The notes under the pieces are model-generated. The model ran no database searches and was not told the origin of the DNA. It worked only from the letters and a program-made list of their open reading frames with translations. Positions 1-5,646 of a stretch of DNA of 18,622 nucleotides are shown in pieces; within the stretch, counting starts at the first letter, position 1, and every line of letters starts with the position of its first letter. This stretch comes from Paracoccaceae bacterium. Lineage in GTDB: Bacteria; Pseudomonadota; Alphaproteobacteria; Rhodobacterales; Rhodobacteraceae. The stretch is from NCBI GenBank assembly GCA_003564655.1, contig PXES01000044.1, positions 1 through 18,622 on the forward strand. Reading direction: 5' to 3'. The translations under genes were made by a program, and so were the position numbers.

Positions 1-1562
1 CCATGCGCCTTCAGCCCCGCCGCGCCGTCCATTCCGGCGACCAGCGTGGCCAGCCGCGCGGCCGGGTCCTGCAACACCTCGCCCAGCGACCAGACATGCA
101 GCCGTGCCTGCGCCCAGCGCGACTCCATCCGCCCCAGCCACTCGCTCTCGCGCCGCTGAAGCGCACCGATACGGGCCAGCAGGTCGTCGGGAACCGCCCC
201 CTCGGCCCGCCACAGCGGCAACAGCCACGCGCCCTTGATCAGCGCGAGGGTGGCGTTGGGATCATAGGTCATGAAGTCGATCATGTCCTCGTCCAGCGCA
301 TCCTCGGGGCCGAAGGCGAAGACCTGCCGCTCGCCGCGCGTGGACCACAGAAGGTTGGTCAGGAACATGCGCGGGTTGTAGTCGCGCAAGGGCGCCGAGG
401 CGCTGATCGCCCCGTGCCAGACCTGCGCGCCGCCATGAAACTGCACCTTGCCCGGCGCGTAGAGGTGGCCGTGCGGGCGCAGCCCCGTCGCCCGCCCCAG
501 CCAGCTTTCGAAATGCGCGAAGACATGGTCGAACCCCGCCAGTGCCGTGTAGGGGCCGGCGCTGCGGGCCGCGCCGGTCGCGTCGATATCCGGAAAGCGG
601 CTTTGCATGTAGAGCCCGGCGCGCCCTTCGGTCCGCTGCTTCTCAGCGAGCTCGAAATAGCGGTCGATCTTGGCGGGCTCGGCGGGCACCGGGTCAAGCG
701 TCGCGGGCCTGTCGGACAGGAAGAAGTCATAGAGCCCCCCTGCCCCCGGCCAGATCTTGCGCGCGACAAAGCAGTCCGACCGGCGCAGCAGGTGCAGATG
801 ATCGTCATAGAACAGGTTGGGCCGCCCGTTGCGGTCGAATTTCACCAGCGTCAGCGACCGGCTTTCGATGTCGCGCGCATGCAGCCGCACCAGCGTCTGG
901 AAATACGACTCGTCGGGGATCCAGTTGTGGCGGAAATAGCGCTCGTATGTCTTGCGGTTGGGGTCGGACAGGATCGCCTGCAGGCTCTCGCGCGTCAGGC
1001 ACCACCATTGCGAGCCCATATGCGGCGCCAGCGGTTTGGGGATGCGGCGGCGGATGCCCAGACGGCGCTGCCACTCCACGCTTGTGTCGAAGAGCCCCCG
1101 CTGGCGGTGCCAGTCGAACGGGAAGTAGAGGGTGAAGCGTTCCTCGGACAGCCCGCCGGTGATCCATCTGGCGTGGGTGATGGCGACGGATTCGATGAAA
1201 TCGGTCTCGGGGCGCGCGCCCAGTTGCGCCTGCATCTCGGCCACCGGGCGCAGCGGCAGACAGGCGCCAGAGGTCAGCAGGATATGTCTCACCTCGGCAA
1301 ACTCGCGCAGCAGGACCGTGGAAGCGTCCAGCGTGGCCTGCACGATGGACCACGACCCCCAGCGGCAGCGGTGGCGCGGACCGAAGCGCAAGCGCGGGTC
1401 GTCGCCCAGGGTTTCGCGCAGGCCCGCAAGCTCGGCCTCGGGCACCGCGCGGTCGACATGGATCACCACCGGGCAGCCCGCATCCATCCAGAAGCGCGCC
1501 ACCTGCGCCGCGCGGTCGAGCGCCGTGTGGCACAGCATGACGATGCCCAGCCGCGCGCTCAT
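1..1562 (-). CDS. GT14-type beta-1,6-N-acetylglucosaminyltransferase-like protein (3' end outside window)
   Basis: The minus strand is open from an ATG at 1562 to the window edge, about 520 codons with no stop, so the C-terminus is missing. The N-terminal 250 residues resemble the core-2/I-branching (GT14) fold. MLCHTALDRAAQ (9-20) and VIHVDR (33-38) mark the nucleotide-binding start, LLTSGACLPLRP (95-106) follows, then GSQWW (183-187) before a Thr-Arg-Glu, and PDESYFQT (216-223), a family hallmark. Beyond about residue 260 it continues into a long second domain that I recall only as a Rhodobacteraceae-type extension without known function. It probably transfers a sugar during surface polysaccharide synthesis in the cytoplasm; donor and acceptor cannot be read from sequence. 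Its ATG overlaps the TGA of the upstream GT2 gene (ATGA), so the two are co-transcribed and translationally coupled. The long opposite-strand frame here is a codon-bias shadow. Confidence 0.85.
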   Translation of the reverse strand, partial: MSARLGIVMLCHTALDRAAQVARFWMDAGCPVVIHVDRAVPEAELAGLRETLGDDPRLRFGPRHRCRWGSWSIVQATLDASTVLLREFAEVRHILLTSGACLPLRPVAEMQAQLGARPETDFIESVAITHARWITGGLSEERFTLYFPFDWHRQRGLFDTSVEWQRRLGIRRRIPKPLAPHMGSQWWCLTRESLQAILSDPNRKTYERYFRHNWIPDESYFQTLVRLHARDIESRSLTLVKFDRNGRPNLFYDDHLHLLRRSDCFVARKIWPGAGGLYDFFLSDRPATLDPVPAEPAKIDRYFELAEKQRTEGRAGLYMQSRFPDIDATGAARSAGPYTALAGFDHVFAHFESWLGRATGLRPHGHLYAPGKVQFHGGAQVWHGAISASAPLRDYNPRMFLTNLLWSTRGERQVFAFGPEDALDEDMIDFMTYDPNATLALIKGAWLLPLWRAEGAVPDDLLARIGALQRRESEWLGRMESRWAQARLHVWSLGEVLQDPAARLATLVAGMDGAAGLKAH

Positions 1563-2569
1563 GCCCAGTCCCCCTTCGACATCAGCCCGAGGATCTCGAG
1601 CTGGCGCCAGTTGATGTATTCGGTCGACCACTCGCACCACAGATCGGGCTCGCGCGCCAGTGTCTCGCGATAGGCGCGGTACTCGCGCGAGCGCGCGTAA
1701 TGCTCGCCGCGCGTCAACTCCTCCTCGGCCTTGTCGATTACCGAGTCGAGGAATTTCGCGTGCAGCAGCACGCCCGAGGCCAGCTCGCCCCCGCCCGCGT
1801 CATAGACCTTGTTCAGCCCGCGCGGCAGTAGCATGTGGGTGGACGACAGATACGCATAGCGCCGCGTCCAGCGCACCAGCGGGATCTTGTTGAGCGCCGG
1901 GGCCTGCGCGGGCGCATCGCGCAGGATGACGCGCTGGCGCACGCCGCCCTGGATCCACAGGTTGTGGTATTTGCGGTTGCGCGAGATGACATGATTGCCC
2001 GCATCGAACCAGCGCGCGATCTCGAACGGGTCCTGCCCCGACCGGTAGGGCTGCGCGGTGACCGCGCCCTTGGGATACATGTCCAAGAGCATCGCCGCGA
2101 AGGACCGCCGTCCCTGGCTGTCCAGCCAGTCGGTCAGCGCGTGCAGGGGCCGCGTGTCGCAGAACGGGTAGACGAGGAATTCGTCCACATCGACCACCAG
2201 CACCCAATGCCCCGCCCCGAAGCGCCACAAGAGGTGGTTCATCCAGTCGATGCCGAAGCCCGCCCCCTTGTAGCTGGCCTCGGTCGTCCAGAGCGAGACA
2301 TCGCGCTGCCCTTCGAGAAAGTCGCGCGTCCCGTCGGTCGAGCCGTTATCCACCATCAGGAAATGCGCCACGCCCCGCGCGCGGTAGTAGTCGAGGAAAT
2401 AGGCCAGCCGGGGCAACTCGTTTCGCAATGTGACGAAGGCCAGAATGTCGCGCGGGCGGATGCGGTCGGTGCGGTCGGTGCGGCGGCGCAGCGACGCGCT
2501 CTTGCGCAGTGCGCGCAGAAGCTTGGCCTGCCGCTCGCCCCGCAACCGCAACTGTTCGCGCACGCTCAT
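1559..2569 (-). CDS. Glycosyltransferase family 2 protein
   Basis: A 336-residue protein from the ATG at 2569. Residues 41-130 carry a GT2 (GT-A fold) core: ILAFVTLRNELPRL (42-55), MVDNGSTDGT (72-81) and the DVDEF (127-131) DxD motif that binds metal and nucleotide sugar. The alternating basic N-terminus (residues 8-40) has no membrane segment. The family transfers sugars from NDP-donors; here it likely works on capsule, exopolysaccharide or lipopolysaccharide in the cytoplasm, but the substrate is unknown. The frame can be read 78 codons further upstream, but that stretch is Arg/Ala/Gly-rich with no family resemblance, so I chose the Met before SVREQL. A GAAGGG lies upstream of it, with loose spacing. 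The stop overlaps the start of the GT14 gene, forming a two-gene unit. A promoter must lie in the preceding 400-bp gap. Confidence 0.88.
   Translation of the reverse strand: MSVREQLRLRGERQAKLLRALRKSASLRRRTDRTDRIRPRDILAFVTLRNELPRLAYFLDYYRARGVAHFLMVDNGSTDGTRDFLEGQRDVSLWTTEASYKGAGFGIDWMNHLLWRFGAGHWVLVVDVDEFLVYPFCDTRPLHALTDWLDSQGRRSFAAMLLDMYPKGAVTAQPYRSGQDPFEIARWFDAGNHVISRNRKYHNLWIQGGVRQRVILRDAPAQAPALNKIPLVRWTRRYAYLSSTHMLLPRGLNKVYDAGGGELASGVLLHAKFLDSVIDKAEEELTRGEHYARSREYRAYRETLAREPDLWCEWSTEYINWRQLEILGLMSKGDWA
2462..2479. repeat. 9-bp tandem duplication inside the GT2 gene
   Basis: The unit gcggtcggt occurs twice in a row and a third partial copy (gcgg) follows. It adds a repeated Thr-Asp-Arg to the basic N-terminal arm of the GT2 protein and keeps the frame. 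It looks like a simple slippage product outside the catalytic core. Confidence 0.7.
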
Positions 2570-2971
2570 GCCAGTGCCTGCCCTTCGTGGCCGCTGCCCC
2601 GCGCGGCCCTTCTGGCTGCCCTTGTTCTGCTGGCGCCCGCGCACCGCGCACCCTTCAGCCGTGCAGCCTTGCGGCGCAGCTTTGCCCAAGCGGGCGGGCG
2701 ATTGCAACAATCTTTGCCGGACAAGGTTACTGTTGCCGATGCCGCCCCTTTGCCGCGCCCACGGCCCGGCGCGCGCGCATGTGCGGGACGCGCATCTGCG
2801 CAATGCTCACGGCGTCCGGCGGATCACCGCGCGTGGGACAGGTTTTCCCGGCCCGCTCGACCGGGCCGAAAGCGCCCTCGGGCCGTGCGGGTGGGTGGGC
2901 GGGGCACGGCCCGAGGGCGCTTTCGGCCGAACCCTGCAGCCGCGCGCCGGGCCGATCAACCGCTGCCCCTG
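2570..2971. other. Intergenic region between lldD-type gene and GT2 gene
   Basis: About 400 bases without a convincing gene. The lldD-proximal third holds the long G4-loop hairpin (2864-2928). The GT-proximal part must contain the promoter of the glycosyltransferase unit. The least GC-rich stretch is around 2700-2740, where gcaaca (2704-2709) and tgttgc (2731-2736) form a 6-bp inverted repeat 21 bases apart. This is a plausible but unproven promoter or operator zone. Frames across this gap in any direction are Arg/Ala/Pro-rich and look non-coding. Confidence 0.6.
2864..2928 (-). terminator. Perfect 25-bp stem hairpin with a G-quadruplex-motif loop, downstream of the lldD-type gene
   Basis: Bases 2864-2888 and 2904-2928 are exact reverse complements (25 of 25). 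The 15-base loop 2889-2903 reads GGGTGGGTGGGCGGG on the plus strand, four G3 tracts with one-base spacers. It sits 44 bases past the stop of the minus-strand dehydrogenase gene, so a terminator role is likely. No U-tract follows on either strand, so it is not a classical intrinsic terminator. In the minus-strand transcript the loop is C-rich; the G-rich loop lies on the template strand. Confidence 0.7.
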
Positions 2972-4141
2972 TCACAGCGGCACAGTCGGGTCACCGAAGC
3001 CCTGCGGCACATACAGGTTATGCGGGCCGAGGTTCTTCACATCGGTCTCGCCGCACAACGCCATGGGGGTGTCGAGTTCGCGGTGAATGACCTCGAGCGC
3101 CCTGGTCACCCCTGTCTCGCCCATCGCGCCCAGGCCGTAGGTGAAGGCGCGCCCGATATAGGTGCCCGTCGCCCCCAGCGCCAGCGCCTTGAGCACATCC
3201 TGCCCCGAGCGGATGCCGCTGTCGAAATGCACCTCGACCTTGTCACCCACCGCGTCGATGATCGAGGGCAGCATCCGGATGGACGACACCGCCCCGTCCA
3301 GCTGCCGCCCGCCATGGTTCGACACCACGATGGCATCGGCGCCGATCTCGGCGGCGGCGCGGGCATCCTCGGGGGTCATGATGCCCTTGACGATCATCTT
3401 GCCGCCCCACCATTCCTTGAACTGCGCGATCCGTTTCCAGTCGAGCGCCGGGTCGAACGCCTCGGCGGTCCAGGCCGACAGCGAGGAGGGGTCGGTCACG
3501 CCCTTGGCGTGGCCCACCACATTGCGGAAGGTGCGCCGGTGCGTGCCCAGCATCTCGAGCCCCCAGGGCCCCTTGGTCATCAGGTTGAGGATGGATTTCA
3601 GCGTCAGCTTGGGCGGCGCGGACAGCCCGTTCTTGAGGTCCTTGTGCCGCTGGCCCAGCACCTGCAGATCGACCGTCACCACGATGGCCGAGCACTTCGC
3701 GGCGCGCGCGCGCTCGAACAGGCGGCGCATGAAATCGTCATCCTTGAGCGTATAGACCTGAAACCAGAAGGGCTTTTTCGTATGCTCCGCGACATCCTCG
3801 ATGGAACAGATCGACAGGGTCGACAGGGTGAAGGGCACGCCGAATTTCTCGGCGGCGCGGGCGGCCTTGATCTCGCCATCGGCGCATTGCATCCCGGTCA
3901 GCCCGACCGGGGCCAGCGCGACCGGCATCGCAACATCCTCGCCGATCATCTGCGTGCGGGTGCTGCGCCCCGACATGTCGACCGCGACGCGCTGTTTCAG
4001 GCGGATATGGCTGAAATCGCTGCTGTTCTCGCGAAATGTCTGCTCGGACCAACTGCCCGATTCCGCATAGTCGTAGAACATGCGCGGGGTGCGGCGTTCA
4101 TGCAGGCGGCGCAGATCGTCGATATTGGTTATGACCGGCAT
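2972..4141 (-). CDS. lldD: FMN-dependent alpha-hydroxy-acid dehydrogenase (L-lactate dehydrogenase type)
   Basis: A 389-residue protein, the usual length for LldD, mandelate dehydrogenase and glycolate oxidase relatives. It oxidises an (S)-2-hydroxy acid to the 2-oxo acid with FMN; in this family electrons go to quinone or oxygen. Visible landmarks are the N-terminal YDYAESG (23-29), APVG (77-80), QVY (128-130), VTVD (155-158), K252 in VKGI, the active-site SNHGGRQLDG (274-283) with catalytic His276 and Arg279, and the FMN-phosphate loop DSGIRSG (308-314) followed by GRAFTYG (330-336). The start at 4141 has a strong ribosome site (GGGAGGGGG) just upstream; the longer frame upstream lacks family character. 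It is divergent from a GntR/FCD regulator gene, an arrangement typical of lactate utilisation loci. The exact substrate (lactate, glycolate or mandelate) is not settled, so the symbol is provisional. Confidence 0.9.
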   Translation of the reverse strand: MPVITNIDDLRRLHERRTPRMFYDYAESGSWSEQTFRENSSDFSHIRLKQRVAVDMSGRSTRTQMIGEDVAMPVALAPVGLTGMQCADGEIKAARAAEKFGVPFTLSTLSICSIEDVAEHTKKPFWFQVYTLKDDDFMRRLFERARAAKCSAIVVTVDLQVLGQRHKDLKNGLSAPPKLTLKSILNLMTKGPWGLEMLGTHRRTFRNVVGHAKGVTDPSSLSAWTAEAFDPALDWKRIAQFKEWWGGKMIVKGIMTPEDARAAAEIGADAIVVSNHGGRQLDGAVSSIRMLPSIIDAVGDKVEVHFDSGIRSGQDVLKALALGATGTYIGRAFTYGLGAMGETGVTRALEVIHRELDTPMALCGETDVKNLGPHNLYVPQGFGDPTVPL

Positions 4142-4162
4142 GGCCCCCTCCCGGCAGAAATT

Positions 4163-4179
4163 GGTAAAGTTTTCTAACC
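4163..4179. promoter_or_regulatory. Imperfect dyad upstream of the dehydrogenase gene
   Basis: GGT at 4163-4165 and ACC at 4177-4179 bracket an A/T-rich core, a weak match to the TGGT/ACCA half-sites recognised by FCD-type GntR proteins. It lies 21-38 bases before the dehydrogenase start, near a possible minus-strand -10 element. I give it low weight because only the outer bases are symmetric. Confidence 0.3.
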
Positions 4180-4240
4180 GGAAACGAGGGCGGCGCGCAA
4201 GGCACTTGGCAGGAACGCCGGATTGACGCATCACGCGGTT

Positions 4241-4250
4241 TGTGATCACA
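4241..4250. promoter_or_regulatory. Perfect palindrome TGTGATCACA in the divergent promoter region
   Basis: The 10-bp sequence is its own reverse complement and ends 7 bases before the ATG of the GntR gene, in the 116-bp gap shared with the dehydrogenase gene. A TTGACG -35-like hexamer lies at 4223-4228. Position and symmetry suggest an operator for the adjacent regulator, giving autoregulation. GntR/FCD proteins often bind TNGTnnnACNA-like sites, and TTGTGATCACAG is close to that. Confidence 0.5.
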
Positions 4251-4257
4251 GTTTGCG

Positions 4258-4917
4258 ATGCAACCCGCGCTTCGCCCCAGCCTGCCCGAGCCACCCGCCC
4301 AATCGGCACATGACCGCGTCTATCGCGGACTGCGCCAGCAGGTGATGCATGGCGAACTGTTCCCCGGCACGCCGCTGACCCTGCGCGGGATCGGCAAGAG
4401 CTTCGGGGTCAGCATGACCCCCGCGCGCGAGGCCGTGCGCCGCCTGACTGCCGAGGGGGCGCTGACCTTCTCGGCCTCGGGGCGGGTGGCGACGCCCGAG
4501 TTGAGCAATGAGCGCATCGAGGAGCTGGCCTCGATCCGCGCGCTGCTGGAGCCCGAACTCGCCAGCCGGGCGTTGCGGCGCGCGCATATGGCGCTGATCG
4601 ACCGGATGCAGAGCATCAACGAGGCCAATGCCCGCGCCATCCACCGCCAGGACCCGGTGGATTACATCCGCACGAATCTGGAATTTCACCGCACGCTCTA
4701 TCTGCGCGCCCAAAGCCCGGCCATGCTGGGGCTTCTCGAGACGGTCTGGCTGCAACTGGGGCCGACGATGCGGGCGCTCTACACGCGGCTGCGCCGCACC
4801 ACGGCCCCGCCGCATCACCGGCTGATCCTCGAAGCGCTGCGCGCGGGCGACGATGCGGCGCTGCGACTGGCCTTGCGCACCGATGTGACGCAAGGATTGC
4901 GGCATCTGGTGGTCTGA
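4258..4917 (+). CDS. GntR-family transcriptional regulator, FadR/FCD subfamily
   Basis: A 219-residue DNA-binding repressor or activator. Residues 17-80 form the winged helix-turn-helix: VYRGLRQQVMHGELFPG (21-37), then LRGIGKSFGVSMTPAREAVRRL (42-63) with the recognition helix and typical TPAREAVRRL. Residues 84-212 form an all-helical FCD ligand domain; FHRTLY (143-148) and HHRLI (186-190) supply the histidines that usually bind metal and a carboxylate effector. It is divergent from the 2-hydroxyacid dehydrogenase gene, which it probably controls in response to lactate or a similar acid (inference from context). No clear Shine-Dalgarno precedes the ATG, and a perfect palindrome sits in that place, so the mRNA may be leaderless or blocked by its own product. 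The next in-frame ATG falls inside the helix-turn-helix, so it is not the start. Confidence 0.9.
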   Translation: MQPALRPSLPEPPAQSAHDRVYRGLRQQVMHGELFPGTPLTLRGIGKSFGVSMTPAREAVRRLTAEGALTFSASGRVATPELSNERIEELASIRALLEPELASRALRRAHMALIDRMQSINEANARAIHRQDPVDYIRTNLEFHRTLYLRAQSPAMLGLLETVWLQLGPTMRALYTRLRRTTAPPHHRLILEALRAGDDAALRLALRTDVTQGLRHLVV

Positions 4918-4938
4918 GAGAGCGGGAGGGGGGACGAC

Positions 4939-5343
4939 ATGCTGGCACGACTGACAGGCATCGCGGCACTGATGCTGGCGCCGAGCGCGCAGGCGCAGAA
5001 CTTCACCACACAGGCCGAGGTTCAGCCGATCATCGAAATGACCCGCGCCAACTGGATCGCGCTGGCGGCCACGGGCACAGAGGATCTGCTCTATTTCACG
5101 CATCTGATGGCGTGGCGCTGCGGAATCGAGGCGATCTACATGGGGGTGAACGGAAATGAGCCCATCATCCGGGTGATGATGGAGCCCTGCCACCGTGACA
5201 GCAATCAGCCCAACGCGATCCGCGTGCCCCCGATGCTGGGCTTCGCGCCCGATGCGCTGCAAAGCGTGAGCATCCGCATCACCTTTCCCGACGGGCAGGA
5301 ATTGCGCGAGGATTTCGAGCGCGCAGCGATCCGGCTGGACTGA
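4939..5343 (+). CDS. Small exported protein of unknown function
   Basis: A 134-residue protein starting 21 bases after the regulator stop, with a strong ribosome site (GGGAGGGGGG) before the ATG, so it is likely co-transcribed with the regulator. Residues 1-19 are a Sec signal peptide with an AQA cleavage motif, giving a periplasmic protein of about 115 residues. It has two cysteines, C61 and C84, that could form a disulfide. The mature part mixes short strands and helices without a motif I recognise; codon use is native. I recall similar short exported proteins in Rhodobacteraceae but cannot name a family, and no function is assigned. It could be unrelated to lactate metabolism and simply share a promoter. 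Confidence 0.8.
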   Translation: MLARLTGIAALMLAPSAQAQNFTTQAEVQPIIEMTRANWIALAATGTEDLLYFTHLMAWRCGIEAIYMGVNGNEPIIRVMMEPCHRDSNQPNAIRVPPMLGFAPDALQSVSIRITFPDGQELREDFERAAIRLD

Positions 5344-5550
5344 GCGCCCTGCGCAGCTTTTCGGACTGATTACCCGCCCCTGGAGATCCCGGCGGCCAGG
5401 TCACCGGGGTTCAGGATCGCCATCACAGGCGTGGCCGCATATGGGCCCGGCATTACAGGCCATGAGGCTGCCCCTGTCGCGGCCGTGACATCCCGCCCAT
5501 GAAAAAGCTCCGGCCCCCTCTCAGAGCCCGAGGCGTCCGGTGGTCTCACC
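5344..5550. other. Convergent intergenic stretch without a recognised gene
   Basis: About 200 bases between the small exported gene and the ftsH-side hairpin. I see no tRNA, no convincing coding frame and no clear intrinsic terminator for the plus-strand genes. Frames through it on either strand are Arg/Pro-rich shadows. A stretch of slightly lower GC with gaaaaagc lies near 5499-5510. Confidence 0.5.
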
Positions 5551-5629
5551 GCCCCCCGCGCGCGCCGCTCGGGCGGGGCGCGGGGTGGGCGGGTGGGCGC
5601 GCCCCGGTCGCGCGGCGCGCGCGGGGGGC
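5551..5629 (-). terminator. Two-tier GC hairpin with a G-quadruplex-motif loop after ftsH
   Basis: The outer arms 5551-5568 and 5612-5629 are exact 18-base reverse complements; inner arms 5575-5582 and 5598-5605 add 8 pairs. The closing loop 5583-5597 is GGGTGGGCGGGTGGG on the plus strand, again four G3 tracts with one-base spacers. It begins 18 bases past the ftsH stop. A terminator role fits, but no U-tract follows. The stem differs in sequence from the one at 2864-2928; only the loop design is shared. For the convergent plus-strand transcript the RNA loop itself would be G-rich. Confidence 0.65.
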
Positions 5630-5646
5630 TGGCGCCGCCTGCGTCG

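Noticed and set aside
805..1533. Minus-strand frame of 242 codons inside the GT14 gene
   Set aside because: Different frame from the real gene; composition is Arg/Pro/Gly-rich and it has no motifs.
3..1673. Long plus-strand open frame of 556 codons opposite the GT14 gene
   Set aside because: Its product is Arg/Gln/Pro/His-rich with no family resemblance, while the minus strand encodes a recognisable glycosyltransferase that runs off the window. It is a high-GC codon-bias shadow.
1835..4177. 780-codon plus-strand frame opposite GT2 and the dehydrogenase gene
   Set aside because: It spans two genes and a hairpin region and reads as a shadow of both.
5344..5550. Small RNA or tRNA in the convergent gap
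   Set aside because: No cloverleaf or other conserved RNA pattern and no promoter could be made out.
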